NCBI RefSeq assembly: GCF_027563315.1
Contig: NZ_JAMKBJ010000002.1
Location: 1 to 64,000, forward strand
Direction: 5' to 3'
Source of the DNA: Paenisporosarcina quisquiliarum
GTDB lineage: Bacteria > Bacillota > Bacilli > Bacillales_A > Planococcaceae
Length of the DNA: 64,000 nucleotides
Shown: piece after piece, positions 26,536-35,241 of the stretch
How the letters are laid out: each line of letters begins with the position of its first letter
Numbering within the stretch: position 1 is the first letter of the stretch
Notes under the pieces: model-generated
What the model saw: only the letters and a program-made list of their open reading frames with translations
What the model was told of the DNA's origin: nothing
The model's database searches: none
Translations under genes and position numbers: made by a program

Positions 26536-27483
26536 TTAATATTCCTCCCTAAAGCGTTTTGAAATCGCATGAGCTAACCAGTTCATGAGAAGCGTGAAGA
26601 GGAATAATGTAAATCCTACAGAATAAATCGAGTAATAGATGGTTGTTCCATATCCGGCATCACCTGTTGAAACTTGTACAATATAAGCTGTCATCGTTTG
26701 AATCGAATCCGTCATATCCAAATCGAACCTTGGTGTTGATCCACCAGCCAAAGAAACAATCATCGTCTCTCCGATGGCACGTGACACTGCAAGTACGATT
26801 GAAGCCATAATACCAGATAATGCTGCAGGTAAAACTACTTTAATTGCTACTTCCAGTTTTGTTGCTCCAAGAGCTAACGCCCCTTCACGAATGGAATTCG
26901 GTACGGAAGACATCGCGTCTTCTGATAGGGAAGCAATCATCGGTAAAATCATGATTCCGACAACAATACCAGGACTTAATGCATTGAAAATTTTCAGTTC
27001 GGGAATAAATTGTTGCAGAAATGGTGTAACAAATGTTAAGGCAAAAAAACCATAAACAATGGTTGGAACTCCTGCCAGTACTTCAAGAACTGGCTTGATT
27101 ATCCGACGCATATTGTCACTTGCATATTCACTTAAGTAAACAGCTGATGCTAATCCAAATGGCACCGCAACCACGACAGCAATCAGTGTGACTTTAAGTG
27201 TTCCAGCGATTAAAGGTAAAATCCCAAAAAGTGGTTCATTATTCGAGAATGGCAGCCATTCTTTTCCGAAAATAAAATCTAGGAAAGGTACACGTTTAAA
27301 GAATTCCAACGTTTCGAATAGCAATGTAAATACAATTCCAAACGTAGTAAGTACTGAAATTGAAGCAATGATAAAAAGAATGACTGGAATTGATTTCTCA
27401 ACCCACTTCTTCCCTTTCCTGCCTTTTTGCTTTGCAATCATCTGTTGAACAGATAACTTGGAAGCTTGTTCATTTGAAGCCAT
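26536..27483 (-). CDS. pstC: Phosphate ABC transporter permease PstC
   Basis: 315 residues with about six transmembrane helices and the EAA loop ALALGATKLEVAIKVVLPAALSGIM. Conserved charged residues in AISRAIGETMIVSLAGG line the channel in the family. It follows pstS after a hairpin-containing spacer, and its stop is one base before the pstA start. Confidence 0.93.
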   Translation of the reverse strand: MASNEQASKLSVQQMIAKQKGRKGKKWVEKSIPVILFIIASISVLTTFGIVFTLLFETLEFFKRVPFLDFIFGKEWLPFSNNEPLFGILPLIAGTLKVTLIAVVVAVPFGLASAVYLSEYASDNMRRIIKPVLEVLAGVPTIVYGFFALTFVTPFLQQFIPELKIFNALSPGIVVGIMILPMIASLSEDAMSSVPNSIREGALALGATKLEVAIKVVLPAALSGIMASIVLAVSRAIGETMIVSLAGGSTPRFDLDMTDSIQTMTAYIVQVSTGDAGYGTTIYYSIYSVGFTLFLFTLLMNWLAHAISKRFREEY

Positions 27484-27566
27484 TTGAAATCCCCCTATTG
27501 TAAGAAAAGCTAAGAAGCAAACCCTAGACTTAAGTGCCGAAAAATTCGGTTCCGAAAAGGATTTAC

Positions 27567-27660
27567 GGCAAAGTGTGATTTGGCGTGCACACTTTGCCCT
27601 TTATGTCCTTCCAGCTTTCTTATCATTTAACAAGAGAAGAGAGTAGCATCATTGCTACTC
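27567..27660 (-). promoter_or_regulatory. Two intercistronic hairpins between pstS and pstC
   Basis: Perfect 8-bp stem at 27641-27648 with 27653-27660, then a perfect 11-bp stem at 27567-27577 with 27588-27598, in the transcript between the pstS and pstC genes. Neither has a strong U-run. Such structures may protect the pstS part of the message or lower downstream expression, explaining more binding protein than permease. Confidence 0.6.
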
Positions 27661-27684
27661 ACTACTCGAAAACATATTTATCGA

Positions 27685-28626
27685 TTATTTTAATCCTTCT
27701 AATGCTTTAAGGTCTTCTTTATACGTTTCTTCAGGAGATCTCACATAGCCAACCGCTTCTGCCATATCTCCAGCATTTTCAAGTGTAAACTTCATGAAAT
27801 CATAAACCGCTTCATTGTCTTTTACTGAAGCATTTTTAACATAAACGAACAAAGGACGAGATAGAGGTGTATAGTCACCAGATTCGATTGTTTCGTTTGT
27901 TGGTTCTACTCCGTCAATTTTTACGACGCTCATTGTATCTTTGTTAGCCAAGTAGTAAGCATATCCAAAGAATCCGATCGCGTTTTTATCTCCTTGAACA
28001 CCTTGCACCAAGACATTGTCATCTTCAGAAAGTGTAGCAGCTTTTACGATATCTGCATCTTCAAGAATTACTTCGTTGAAGTAGTCAAACGTACCAGAAT
28101 CTGTTCCTGGTGAGTAGAATACCACTTCTTCGTCTGGCCATTCAGGATTGATATCAGACCATTTTTTAGTCGTTCCATCTTCAATCCATAATTTTTTCAA
28201 GTCTTCGACAGTCAAATCTTTAGCCCAATCGTTCTCTTTGTTAACAACGATTGATAAACCGTCATAAGCTACTTCTAATTCAGTGTAATCAATACCGGCT
28301 TCTTTCAGCTTAGCCGCTTCTTCTTCTTTAATCGGACGTGAAGCATTTGAGAAATCTGTTTCTCCGGCAATGAATTTCTCAAAACCGCCACCAGTTCCAG
28401 AAACACCAGCTGTTACTTTTACGTCTGGTTGAACAAGTGCATATTCTTCAACTAATGCTTCCGTAATCGGAGCAACCGTAGATGAACCGTCACCAGAAAC
28501 GGAACCAGAAAGTTGTTCTGTCGCTTCCCCGTTTCCATTACCTTCTTTTTCTCCATTACCACATGCACCTAGTACAAGTGCTGAGCCAATCATTGTTGAC
28601 ATCATAAAGAATTTCAAGTTTTTCAT
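27685..28626 (-). CDS. pstS: Phosphate-binding lipoprotein PstS
   Basis: 313 residues. A signal peptide ends in the lipobox LGACGN (Cys about 22). The mature protein is a type 2 periplasmic-binding fold with GSSTVAPI and [10 protein letters not shown], which contact phosphate in the family, and DSGTFDYF. It captures phosphate outside the cell for PstCAB. A promoter with four PhoP boxes precedes it. Confidence 0.94.
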   Translation of the reverse strand: MKNLKFFMMSTMIGSALVLGACGNGEKEGNGNGEATEQLSGSVSGDGSSTVAPITEALVEEYALVQPDVKVTAGVSGTGGGFEKFIAGETDFSNASRPIKEEEAAKLKEAGIDYTELEVAYDGLSIVVNKENDWAKDLTVEDLKKLWIEDGTTKKWSDINPEWPDEEVVFYSPGTDSGTFDYFNEVILEDADIVKAATLSEDDNVLVQGVQGDKNAIGFFGYAYYLANKDTMSVVKIDGVEPTNETIESGDYTPLSRPLFVYVKNASVKDNEAVYDFMKFTLENAGDMAEAVGYVRSPEETYKEDLKALEGLK

Positions 28627-28679
28627 CCGTTTGTTCCCCCTAAGGTTGGTTGTTTTTTATGTTTTGCCTTACAAACAAT

Positions 28680-28733
28680 ACTATAAAGGTCCCATGTTGA
28701 GGACATATAAACTGAATGTAAAGAAATTGTAAA
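28680..28733 (-). promoter_or_regulatory. PhoP box array and promoter of the pst operon
   Basis: On the minus strand four 6-mers, TTTACA, TTTACA, TTTATA and TCAACA (starting at + positions 28728, 28717, 28706, 28695), are spaced exactly 11 bp. This matches the TTAACA-like direct repeat bound by PhoP. A -10 TATAGT lies at 28680-28685, 9 bp beyond the last box. It predicts induction under phosphate starvation. Confidence 0.85.
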
Positions 28734-28737
28734 CACA

Positions 28738-28775
28738 AAAAAGACCATGATTTTGAAGTTATCATGGTCTTTTTT
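28738..28775 (-). terminator. Terminator of the PBP gene
   Basis: Perfect 11-bp stem (28741-28751 with 28761-28771) with T/A-runs on both sides, so it may stop both directions. It precedes the pst promoter. Confidence 0.85.
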
Positions 28776-28782
28776 TCAAATA

Positions 28783-30984
28783 TTATTCAACTGACTTTTC
28801 GGTATCTTCTTCTATTATAGTATCGGAAAATGCCGGTTTAATAGATTTTAAGGTTGAAGAATCAACTTCATCTGAAGCGCCATTTTCTTTTTGTATTGCA
28901 AAATAAGCATCGACGACTTCACGTGCAAGGATTGTTCCTGTGCTTTCATAGGTGCCATTATAATATGGTGCCCACGGAATCAAAACAGCATAAGCAATTT
29001 CAGGATTATCAAATGGTGCAAAACCAATATGCGTAGAGTTGATGGTATTGTCTCCCCAGTTTTCTCGTTTTGGTCCGTAATACACTACTTGGGCAGTTCC
29101 GGTTTTACCGGCTGCCTGGAATGGTGCATCCCCAAAGTACGATCTTGCTGAACCTTGATTCCCAAAATAAACACGCGACATTCCTTTTTTAATATGTTCA
29201 ATTTGGTTTTGCGTATTGTGAATACGATTCAATATTGTCGGACCAATTTCCGTGACAAGTGAACCCATCGTGATACCGTCGGAAGAAGGTTCTCTTATTT
29301 CTTTGACGACATGAGGTTGTACTCGATTACCACCGTTGGCAATAGTTGAGACATATTGTGCCATTTGAAGCGGTGTATATGTATCGAACTGACCAATCGT
29401 TAAATCCAACAGTTTACCTGCTTTCAGTTCTTCTCCTTTAAATCCGCTAGCTTCACCAGGCAAATCAATGCCCGTTGGCACACCTAAGCCGAATTGAGAA
29501 TAGGAATTGCGCAGAGTTCCAAATGCATCTTTATCAATATTGATGGATTGTTCCGGTTGGTAAATAGCATTCGCTAAACGGAAACCAATTTTAAACATGT
29601 AAACGTTTGATGATCTTTCAAGCGCCTGCAGGTCACTCATTGCAATTCTGGAAGAGCGATTGAAAATTGAACTTTTCGGTTTTGTCCCTTTAATACGAAT
29701 TGGCTCATCCACGATTACTTCATTCATTTCGAGGACACCTTGGTCATAAGCTGTGAGAATTGTTGCCGGTTTGACGGTTGATCCAATCTCATAAGACGTG
29801 GTGAAAGTTCCGTAAGCATAGTCGTTAATTACTTGCTTACCATTTTTGTCTTTCCCAAGCTGTTTCCCTACCATTGATATCACTTCACCGGTATATGGGT
29901 CCATTATGACAACAAATGCACGGTCCAATAAGTTTGAACCATTTTTCTTTTTCATATCCAGTAGTTTTGTTTCTACTAAACTTTCGACTTTCGCTTGAAT
30001 TTCACTGTCGATAGTCAGTACCAGGTCTTTTCCGGGCTGACCTTCAAAAACCGTTTCTGTTTCGGTTACTGTCCCTTTTCCATTGGTAATGTTTTTCACG
30101 ACCGTTTTTTGTCCTTGAAGGATATCTTCATACTGCTGCTCAATATAACTGCGACCTACGCGATCGTTTCTCGTATAATCACGTGCCATGAAGTAGTCCA
30201 ATTTAGACTTTGGAATTCCTTCTTTTGGAGATGTGGTACGACCTAAAATAGCCAGTGGTGATTTAGGCACCCGCACCCAATCGGTCGTGGTATTGACACC
30301 CACCATTTCTGTCAGGCGTTCAGAAACACGTGCAAATTCTTCCGGCGTAACATTTTCGCTTTTAATGATTTGGGGTGATAAAGCATAACCGGATGCCATT
30401 TCACGGTAAATCGCCAACACTTCAAGTTGTTGGTCTGTCAAACTGGCGAGTTCTTCTTCCGTAATCCGATCTCGCACTAATTTATCAATTTTTTGTTGAA
30501 TCTCCGCTGACGTAAGAGTTTCATCCGAAAGTAATTTGTTTTCATCTTTTTTGGATACTTTTTCATAAGCTTGTTCTTTATGTAGTTGAATCCAATAATC
30601 CTGTTTATCCCGTAATGTCACATTGTCCGGCTCTTTTTTAATTAACTTAGCCAGTTTTTCAGCAATGGTTAACATTTCTTCTTGTTTGGTCGTTTGCAGT
30701 TTTGTGTAAGTTATTGCGTTTTTAGGTTCGTTATCTACTAAAATACGCCCTGCACTATCATATATTCTTCCTCTTGGAACACTTGTGTTAACAGGGATTT
30801 CTTCCGTTCTTTCCAGTTCACGGACAAAATCCTCTCCTTTGACAATCTGTAAAAACCCGAGGCGTAAAATGAGGATAGAAAATAACAAAAAGATGGAGAA
30901 AAAGAGGATGTTCATTCGAAATGCGACATTTGCGCGTTGTTTTGCTTTTGCACTCGCCGCTCTCTTTTTTGATGTTTTGCGCAC
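28783..30984 (-). CDS. pbpA: Class B penicillin-binding protein (PbpA-like transpeptidase)
   Basis: 733 residues. A basic cytosolic start, one transmembrane helix (about 24-46) and a dimerisation domain precede the transpeptidase. The catalytic motifs are STVK (402-405), SSN (458-460) and KTGT (627-630). It crosslinks peptidoglycan, probably of the lateral wall. It starts at GTG after AAGGAGG. The location between sodA and pst matches B. subtilis pbpA (yqgF). An in-frame acidic tail of about 20 residues ends it. Confidence 0.9.
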   Translation of the reverse strand: MRKTSKKRAASAKAKQRANVAFRMNILFFSIFLLFSILILRLGFLQIVKGEDFVRELERTEEIPVNTSVPRGRIYDSAGRILVDNEPKNAITYTKLQTTKQEEMLTIAEKLAKLIKKEPDNVTLRDKQDYWIQLHKEQAYEKVSKKDENKLLSDETLTSAEIQQKIDKLVRDRITEEELASLTDQQLEVLAIYREMASGYALSPQIIKSENVTPEEFARVSERLTEMVGVNTTTDWVRVPKSPLAILGRTTSPKEGIPKSKLDYFMARDYTRNDRVGRSYIEQQYEDILQGQKTVVKNITNGKGTVTETETVFEGQPGKDLVLTIDSEIQAKVESLVETKLLDMKKKNGSNLLDRAFVVIMDPYTGEVISMVGKQLGKDKNGKQVINDYAYGTFTTSYEIGSTVKPATILTAYDQGVLEMNEVIVDEPIRIKGTKPKSSIFNRSSRIAMSDLQALERSSNVYMFKIGFRLANAIYQPEQSINIDKDAFGTLRNSYSQFGLGVPTGIDLPGEASGFKGEELKAGKLLDLTIGQFDTYTPLQMAQYVSTIANGGNRVQPHVVKEIREPSSDGITMGSLVTEIGPTILNRIHNTQNQIEHIKKGMSRVYFGNQGSARSYFGDAPFQAAGKTGTAQVVYYGPKRENWGDNTINSTHIGFAPFDNPEIAYAVLIPWAPYYNGTYESTGTILAREVVDAYFAIQKENGASDEVDSSTLKSIKPAFSDTIIEEDTEKSVE

Positions 30985-31037
30985 TGCAGCAGTCCTCCTT
31001 CTAGCATTCTAACTGTAATGTAGTATATCATTTTGCG

Positions 31038-31077
31038 CAAAAAAACACACACCCATTTAACGAAATGAGTGTGTGTT
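31038..31077 (-). terminator. Terminator of sodA
   Basis: 9-bp stem (31044-31052 with 31069-31077) extended by a 4-bp inner stem, followed by TTTTTTT on the minus strand. Confidence 0.8.
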
Positions 31078-31151
31078 TTGTTTCATATTTCGATATTTTT
31101 TGTGTAGCTTCACTTTGAGCCAGTGCTTAAGCGTGAGCTATACGTTTTCAA

Positions 31152-31760
31152 TTACTTAGCAGATTCGTAGCGTTTTGAAACTTCAGCCCAGTTAACTACA
31201 TTCCAGAAAGCACCGATGTAGTCAGGGCGACGGTTTTGGTAGTTCAAGTAATATGCGTGCTCCCAAACATCTAATCCTAGAATTGGTGTAGAACCTTCCA
31301 TGATTGGAGAATCTTGGTTTGGTGTAGAAGTTAATTCTAATTCACCATTATTTACTGATAACCAAGCCCATCCAGAACCAAAACGAGTTGTTGCTGCTTT
31401 AGCGAACTCTTCTTTGAATGCATCAAAGCTGCCAAATTTCGCATCAATTGCTTCAGCTAATGCGCCTGATGGGTTTCCGCCACCGTTTGGAGATAGTAAT
31501 TCCCAGAACAATGAGTGGTTGGCATGACCGCCACCATTGTTACGAACTGCAGTACGAGCAGACTCAGGAACTGCATCCAGGTTAGCAATCAATTCTTCAA
31601 CCGATTTGCTAAGAAGGTCATCGTGACCTGCTAGAGCGTTGTTCAAGTTTGTTACATATGTGTTGTGGTGTTTCGTGTGGTGAATATTCATCGTTTCTTT
31701 GTCAATGTGTGGTTCTAGTGCGTCATACGCGTAAGGTAATTGTGGTAATTCATAAGCCAT
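31152..31760 (-). CDS. sodA: Superoxide dismutase (Mn/Fe type)
   Basis: 202 residues. The metal ligands are in [10 protein letters not shown] (His), [10 protein letters not shown] (His) and [19 protein letters not shown] (Asp and His). The SPNGGG stretch is usual for the Mn-preferring Bacillus enzyme, though metal choice cannot be fixed by sequence alone. It has AGGAGG 7 nt upstream. It removes superoxide in the cytosol. Confidence 0.94.
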   Translation of the reverse strand: MAYELPQLPYAYDALEPHIDKETMNIHHTKHHNTYVTNLNNALAGHDDLLSKSVEELIANLDAVPESARTAVRNNGGGHANHSLFWELLSPNGGGNPSGALAEAIDAKFGSFDAFKEEFAKAATTRFGSGWAWLSVNNGELELTSTPNQDSPIMEGSTPILGLDVWEHAYYLNYQNRRPDYIGAFWNVVNWAEVSKRYESAK

Positions 31761-31879
31761 GTGTCATTTCCTCCTAAAGGATCTCTTATTAGTTTTTACA
31801 TTTAATAGCGTATCAAAATTAGTACTATCGTTCAAATATAAACAACGCAATTTTGTGAATTCAGACTTTGGTCTGAATA

Positions 31880-32359
31880 TCAGACCACCCAAAAGAAAAT
31901 GGCGATCATGACAATTTGCACAACACCCTTTGTAATTACCGAAGTCAAGAACCCTATTACTGAACCAAAACCAGTCTTAATTGCTTGTTTGATCGATGAA
32001 CGGGTAATGAGTAACTCTGCAATAATGGCACCTAAAAACGGTCCGAGAATGATTCCCGCGAATGGCAAAACAATCGGTCCTATTAATAACCCAATCGTGC
32101 TTCCCCATATTCCGGCTTTACTACCACCGTATTTTTTAACACCAAACGCATTGGCCATCATGTCAGCTCCAAAAAGCAAAATAACAAATAAGATTTGGAT
32201 TAACCAGAACCACCATGGCAGTTCAGCAAAAGAGAAAAACACGCCATACAACAAGAATCCACCCATAATAAAAATGACAGATGGAATAATCGGGTAGACA
32301 AGTCCAATGAATCCGATAACAAAACTGATAATAATAAGAGTCCAGCCAACAATTTCCAT
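31880..32359 (-). CDS. DUF456 membrane protein
   Basis: 159 residues, almost all hydrophobic, with about four to five membrane segments and glycine-rich stretches (GVKKYGGSKAGIWGSTIGLLIGPIVLPFAGIILGPFLGA). This is the DUF456 pattern. B. subtilis has a similar small protein near sodA. It has a GGAGGG Shine-Dalgarno. Function unknown; transport has been suggested but not shown. Confidence 0.75.
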   Translation of the reverse strand: MEIVGWTLIIISFVIGFIGLVYPIIPSVIFIMGGFLLYGVFFSFAELPWWFWLIQILFVILLFGADMMANAFGVKKYGGSKAGIWGSTIGLLIGPIVLPFAGIILGPFLGAIIAELLITRSSIKQAIKTGFGSVIGFLTSVITKGVVQIVMIAIFFWVV

Positions 32360-32371
32360 AGTTTCCCTCCA

Positions 32372-32432
32372 AATAAAAAAATCTCCTCTTAATCGTGCCT
32401 TACATCTTGTTAGATGTAAAGCACCAGAGGAG
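32372..32432 (-). terminator. Terminator of the Na/Pi cotransporter gene
   Basis: Long imperfect stem: CTCCTCT (32383-32389) with AGAGGAG (32426-32432), enclosing a second stem of TTACATCT with AGATGTAA, then TTTTTTT on the minus strand. Confidence 0.8.
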
Positions 32433-32440
32433 AGTTCATT

Positions 32441-34072
32441 TTATGCTCTTTTACCTAAAACGGCTTCCGCGATGTTTACAGCGTGATCACCGATTCTTTC
32501 TAAATTACTTACGATATCCACAAAGACAATCCCTGCTTGAGGAGAACATATGCCTTCATTCAGACGTAAAATATGTTTCTTACGGAATTTACGTTCCATT
32601 TTATCAATCAAATCTTCCTGCTGTGCTACTTCACGAGCTAATTCGTGACTGTTCGTATCCAATGCTTCTAACGCTTTTTCAACAGTTTCAATCGTTAAAG
32701 TAAACATATCTGTTAAATCAGCAAGCGCATCTTCTGTTAATTTAAGACGGTTGACTTCCTGATAGTCAATCAGTTCAATAATGTTCTCAAAGTGATCGCC
32801 TACTCGTTCAATATCACGAACAGTTTCCATTAGCATGATATGACGGGAAGAATCAGCCGGAGAAATTGATTCAGCTGAGATTTTCACTAAATAATCGGTG
32901 ATTTTATTATCAAGATTATTAATTGCATCTTCCAGCTGATACCCTGTTTCTGCATGTTTTTTATTATGCGTTTTTAAATATTCAAATGATTCCTGCAAAC
33001 CTTGAACGCTGAATCGACCCATACGCAAAATTTCTTCTTTCGCTTGTCCGATTGCAATGGAAGGCGCAGTCTCGATGAAATGTGGATCTAAATGTTTCGG
33101 TTTATATTCAATCGTCACTTCTTCACCCGGAATGAATTTCGTTACCAAGTATGCCCAAGCACCGATTAATGGGAATTGAATAATTGTATTCGCTATATTG
33201 AAAGTACCGTGTGCAAATGCAATTTGCATTTTTTCTTCTAAGTCTAAAACTCCAGCTAACCATTCTACATACATCGTAAACGGTCCTAATATAATTAGGA
33301 AGATTACTGTACCTACTACATTGAATAAAACGTGTGTAGCAGCTGCTCGTCTAGCTGCAATTGATGCACCGATTGAAGCTAGTACCGCTGTGATAGTTGT
33401 TCCAATATTATCTCCAAAAAGAACTGGCAAAGATGCATCAAGGTTTAGAATCCCTTCTGAATATAGACCTTGCAGAATTCCAACTGTCGCACTTGAACTT
33501 TGAACAATTAACGTGAACACTGTTCCGACAATAACACCCAAGATGGAATGCTCACTCATACTAACTGTCAAATCAATGAATGCTGGCAATTCACGAAGAG
33601 GTTTCATACCACCACTCATAAGTTCCATCCCTAAGAAAAGACCACCAAAACCAAAAATAACTTCACCTAAGTTTTGTACCTGGTTTTTCTTGAAGAAGAA
33701 AATCAGGAATGCACCTAATGCCATTATTGGCAGTGCTGCTTCTCCTACGTCGAACCCAATAATGAAGGCTGTTACTGTTGTACCAATATTAGCACCCATG
33801 ATGACACCGATTGCTTGTCTTAATGTCATAAAGCCGGCACTAACAAGACCTACAGTAATAACGGTCGTACCCGAACTGGATTGAATTAAAATTGTTACAG
33901 CAATCCCGACCAAAACGCCCATGAATGGGTTTGTCGTAAATCGATCCAAGATATCACGTAAGCGATCGCCCGCTGCTTTTTGCAACCCGTCACCCATGTA
34001 TTTAATACTGAATAAGAAGATCCCTAGACCTCCAATAAATTGAAACAGCATTTCCTGCCAATTAAGTTCCAC
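32441..34072 (-). CDS. Na+/phosphate cotransporter with C-terminal PhoU domain
   Basis: 543 residues. Two Na/Pi-cotransport repeats with the QSSSGTT and QSSSAT motifs (about 64 and 200) and roughly eight membrane segments fill residues 1-310. A C-terminal PhoU-like domain (about 340-540) follows with ERVGDHFENI and ERIGDHAVNIAEAV. The family imports or balances phosphate across the membrane. The start is GTG after a distant TAGGAG. It is separate from the pst operon by two transcription units, but its upstream region has candidate Pho boxes. Confidence 0.88.
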   Translation of the reverse strand: MELNWQEMLFQFIGGLGIFLFSIKYMGDGLQKAAGDRLRDILDRFTTNPFMGVLVGIAVTILIQSSSGTTVITVGLVSAGFMTLRQAIGVIMGANIGTTVTAFIIGFDVGEAALPIMALGAFLIFFFKKNQVQNLGEVIFGFGGLFLGMELMSGGMKPLRELPAFIDLTVSMSEHSILGVIVGTVFTLIVQSSSATVGILQGLYSEGILNLDASLPVLFGDNIGTTITAVLASIGASIAARRAAATHVLFNVVGTVIFLIILGPFTMYVEWLAGVLDLEEKMQIAFAHGTFNIANTIIQFPLIGAWAYLVTKFIPGEEVTIEYKPKHLDPHFIETAPSIAIGQAKEEILRMGRFSVQGLQESFEYLKTHNKKHAETGYQLEDAINNLDNKITDYLVKISAESISPADSSRHIMLMETVRDIERVGDHFENIIELIDYQEVNRLKLTEDALADLTDMFTLTIETVEKALEALDTNSHELAREVAQQEDLIDKMERKFRKKHILRLNEGICSPQAGIVFVDIVSNLERIGDHAVNIAEAVLGKRA

Positions 34073-34150
34073 GATTCAACTTCAACTCCTATTTCGACAA
34101 TTTTCAACAGTCCCCATTATGAAGAGTTCAACAAAGGTATGTAAAGGTCC

Positions 34151-34189
34151 TTCATATAAAATTTACAATATCTTAACAATCGGCACAAC
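34151..34189 (+). promoter_or_regulatory. Candidate PhoP box array between the Na/Pi gene and the DUF1189 gene
   Basis: On the plus strand TTCATA, TTTACA and TTAACA start at 34151, 34162 and 34173, each 11 bp apart, with a weak fourth at 34184 (CACAAC). The TTAACA is a perfect PhoP repeat. The orientation points away from the Na/Pi gene, so its target is uncertain; a divergent intergenic site could act on either. Confidence 0.5.
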
Positions 34190-34267
34190 TTTGTACGTAT
34201 TTTGTACAAAAATTCCTTAAAAATCATCTACAGAAAGTAGTATGATAGTGAATAAGGAGTGATTTTC

Positions 34268-34765
34268 TTGTCATTAGTTCAATTGTTTCTCGCTTCAATA
34301 AATAGTCCCAAAAAAATTGCCGCTTTCAGGCTTCTGCCAATCGGTAAAGTTCTTATATATGTGTTTATATTTGTCACAATCCTATCTATACTGTCCTTCA
34401 TACAATTTACGACGGGACTGAAAGATGACTCTTCATCGATTGTTGGTTTATTAGACTATGTAGAAGACATGGAGTGGATTCTCTACCCCTTTGCCTTTAT
34501 TATTCAATTTATTATGTCGACACTATTAATCTTCATCCGAATTAGTATATTGGCTTACGTTGGAATGCTGATTCTAAAGGGCTGGAAAAGACGCGGAGAT
34601 TATCGACACGTCTGGCGTACCACTGCATTTGCCTATACAGTCCCGACCTTAATATCGATTGCTCTCCTATTTAGTGGCCTTTCAGATGGATGGATTACCC
34701 TCATCACTACAATGGTTTGTGTTATCTATTTATCACTTGCCCTAAAATACTATCCCAAAAAATAA
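34268..34765 (+). CDS. DUF1189 membrane protein
   Basis: 165 residues from the TTG at 34268, 8 nt after AAGGAG; the GTG at 34259 sits inside that site. Three to four hydrophobic segments (about 25-45, 75-100, 125-140, 143-160). It resembles DUF1189 proteins, which include B. subtilis YqgB near sodA. Function unknown. The divergent neighbour is the Na/Pi transporter. Confidence 0.75.
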   Translation: MSLVQLFLASINSPKKIAAFRLLPIGKVLIYVFIFVTILSILSFIQFTTGLKDDSSSIVGLLDYVEDMEWILYPFAFIIQFIMSTLLIFIRISILAYVGMLILKGWKRRGDYRHVWRTTAFAYTVPTLISIALLFSGLSDGWITLITTMVCVIYLSLALKYYPKK

Positions 34766-34814
34766 GGTATATTCCTTCTTTCATCAACATAAGTTGAAGA
34801 AAGGGGGATTTTTT

Positions 34815-35147
34815 ATGCGAATAATTGGACTTGCAATCTTAATATTATTACTTTCATATGTTTTAAAAGTAGATTTACTGGATGGCACAATCTCTCTGGC
34901 AGCTTTTTCACAGAGTGAAGCTGAATGCATTCAAGAGGAAGAGTATGATGTTTTTCCAGTTCAAACGCTCGAAGGAGACACTGTATTATCCTTGTTCAGC
35001 GTTTACCCATCTGAGATATGGATCAGTTTCCCAGAACGACTGGAGGCTTTTTATAAAGAAAATCCTCATTTACGGAACCAGACACTCCGTGCAGGCGAAA
35101 TTGTCGATGTTCCCATTTACAAAGATACACAAAAATCCTGTTCATAA
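34815..35147 (+). CDS. YqfZ-like protein with LysM-like C-terminus
   Basis: 110 residues starting at the ATG after AAAGGGGG; the in-frame codon at 34794 precedes it. A membrane or signal segment (about 3-17) is followed by a Glu-rich linker and a LysM-like stretch (EGDTVLSLFS, FYKENPHLRNQTLRAGEIVDVPIY). It may be held at the cell surface and bind peptidoglycan. It lies next to ispG, like yqfZ of B. subtilis, whose function is not firmly known. Confidence 0.7.
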   Translation: MRIIGLAILILLLSYVLKVDLLDGTISLAAFSQSEAECIQEEEYDVFPVQTLEGDTVLSLFSVYPSEIWISFPERLEAFYKENPHLRNQTLRAGEIVDVPIYKDTQKSCS

Positions 35148-35168
35148 TTACCAAGTAACGTTTCCTCC

Positions 35169-35198
35169 TTGTCATATCCTTTTCATGACTGCTAAAAT
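35169..35198 (+). promoter_or_regulatory. SigA-type promoter of ispG
   Basis: -35 TTGTCA (35169-35174), 18-bp spacer, -10 TAAAAT (35193-35198), each 5 of 6 to consensus. Confidence 0.7.
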
Positions 35199-35241
35199 AA
35201 AGAGTAGTGAAGGCTTTTAGCCCGAAAAGGAGAGAATTTTC

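Noticed and set aside
31899-32297. 132-codon plus-strand frame antisense to the DUF456 gene
   Set aside because: Shadow of a hydrophobic membrane gene; no Shine-Dalgarno and low-complexity composition.
33513-33884. 123-codon plus-strand frame inside the Na/Pi cotransporter gene
   Set aside because: A shadow of a real gene whose codon choice leaves the opposite strand open; Pro/Ile/Lys-rich and without signals.
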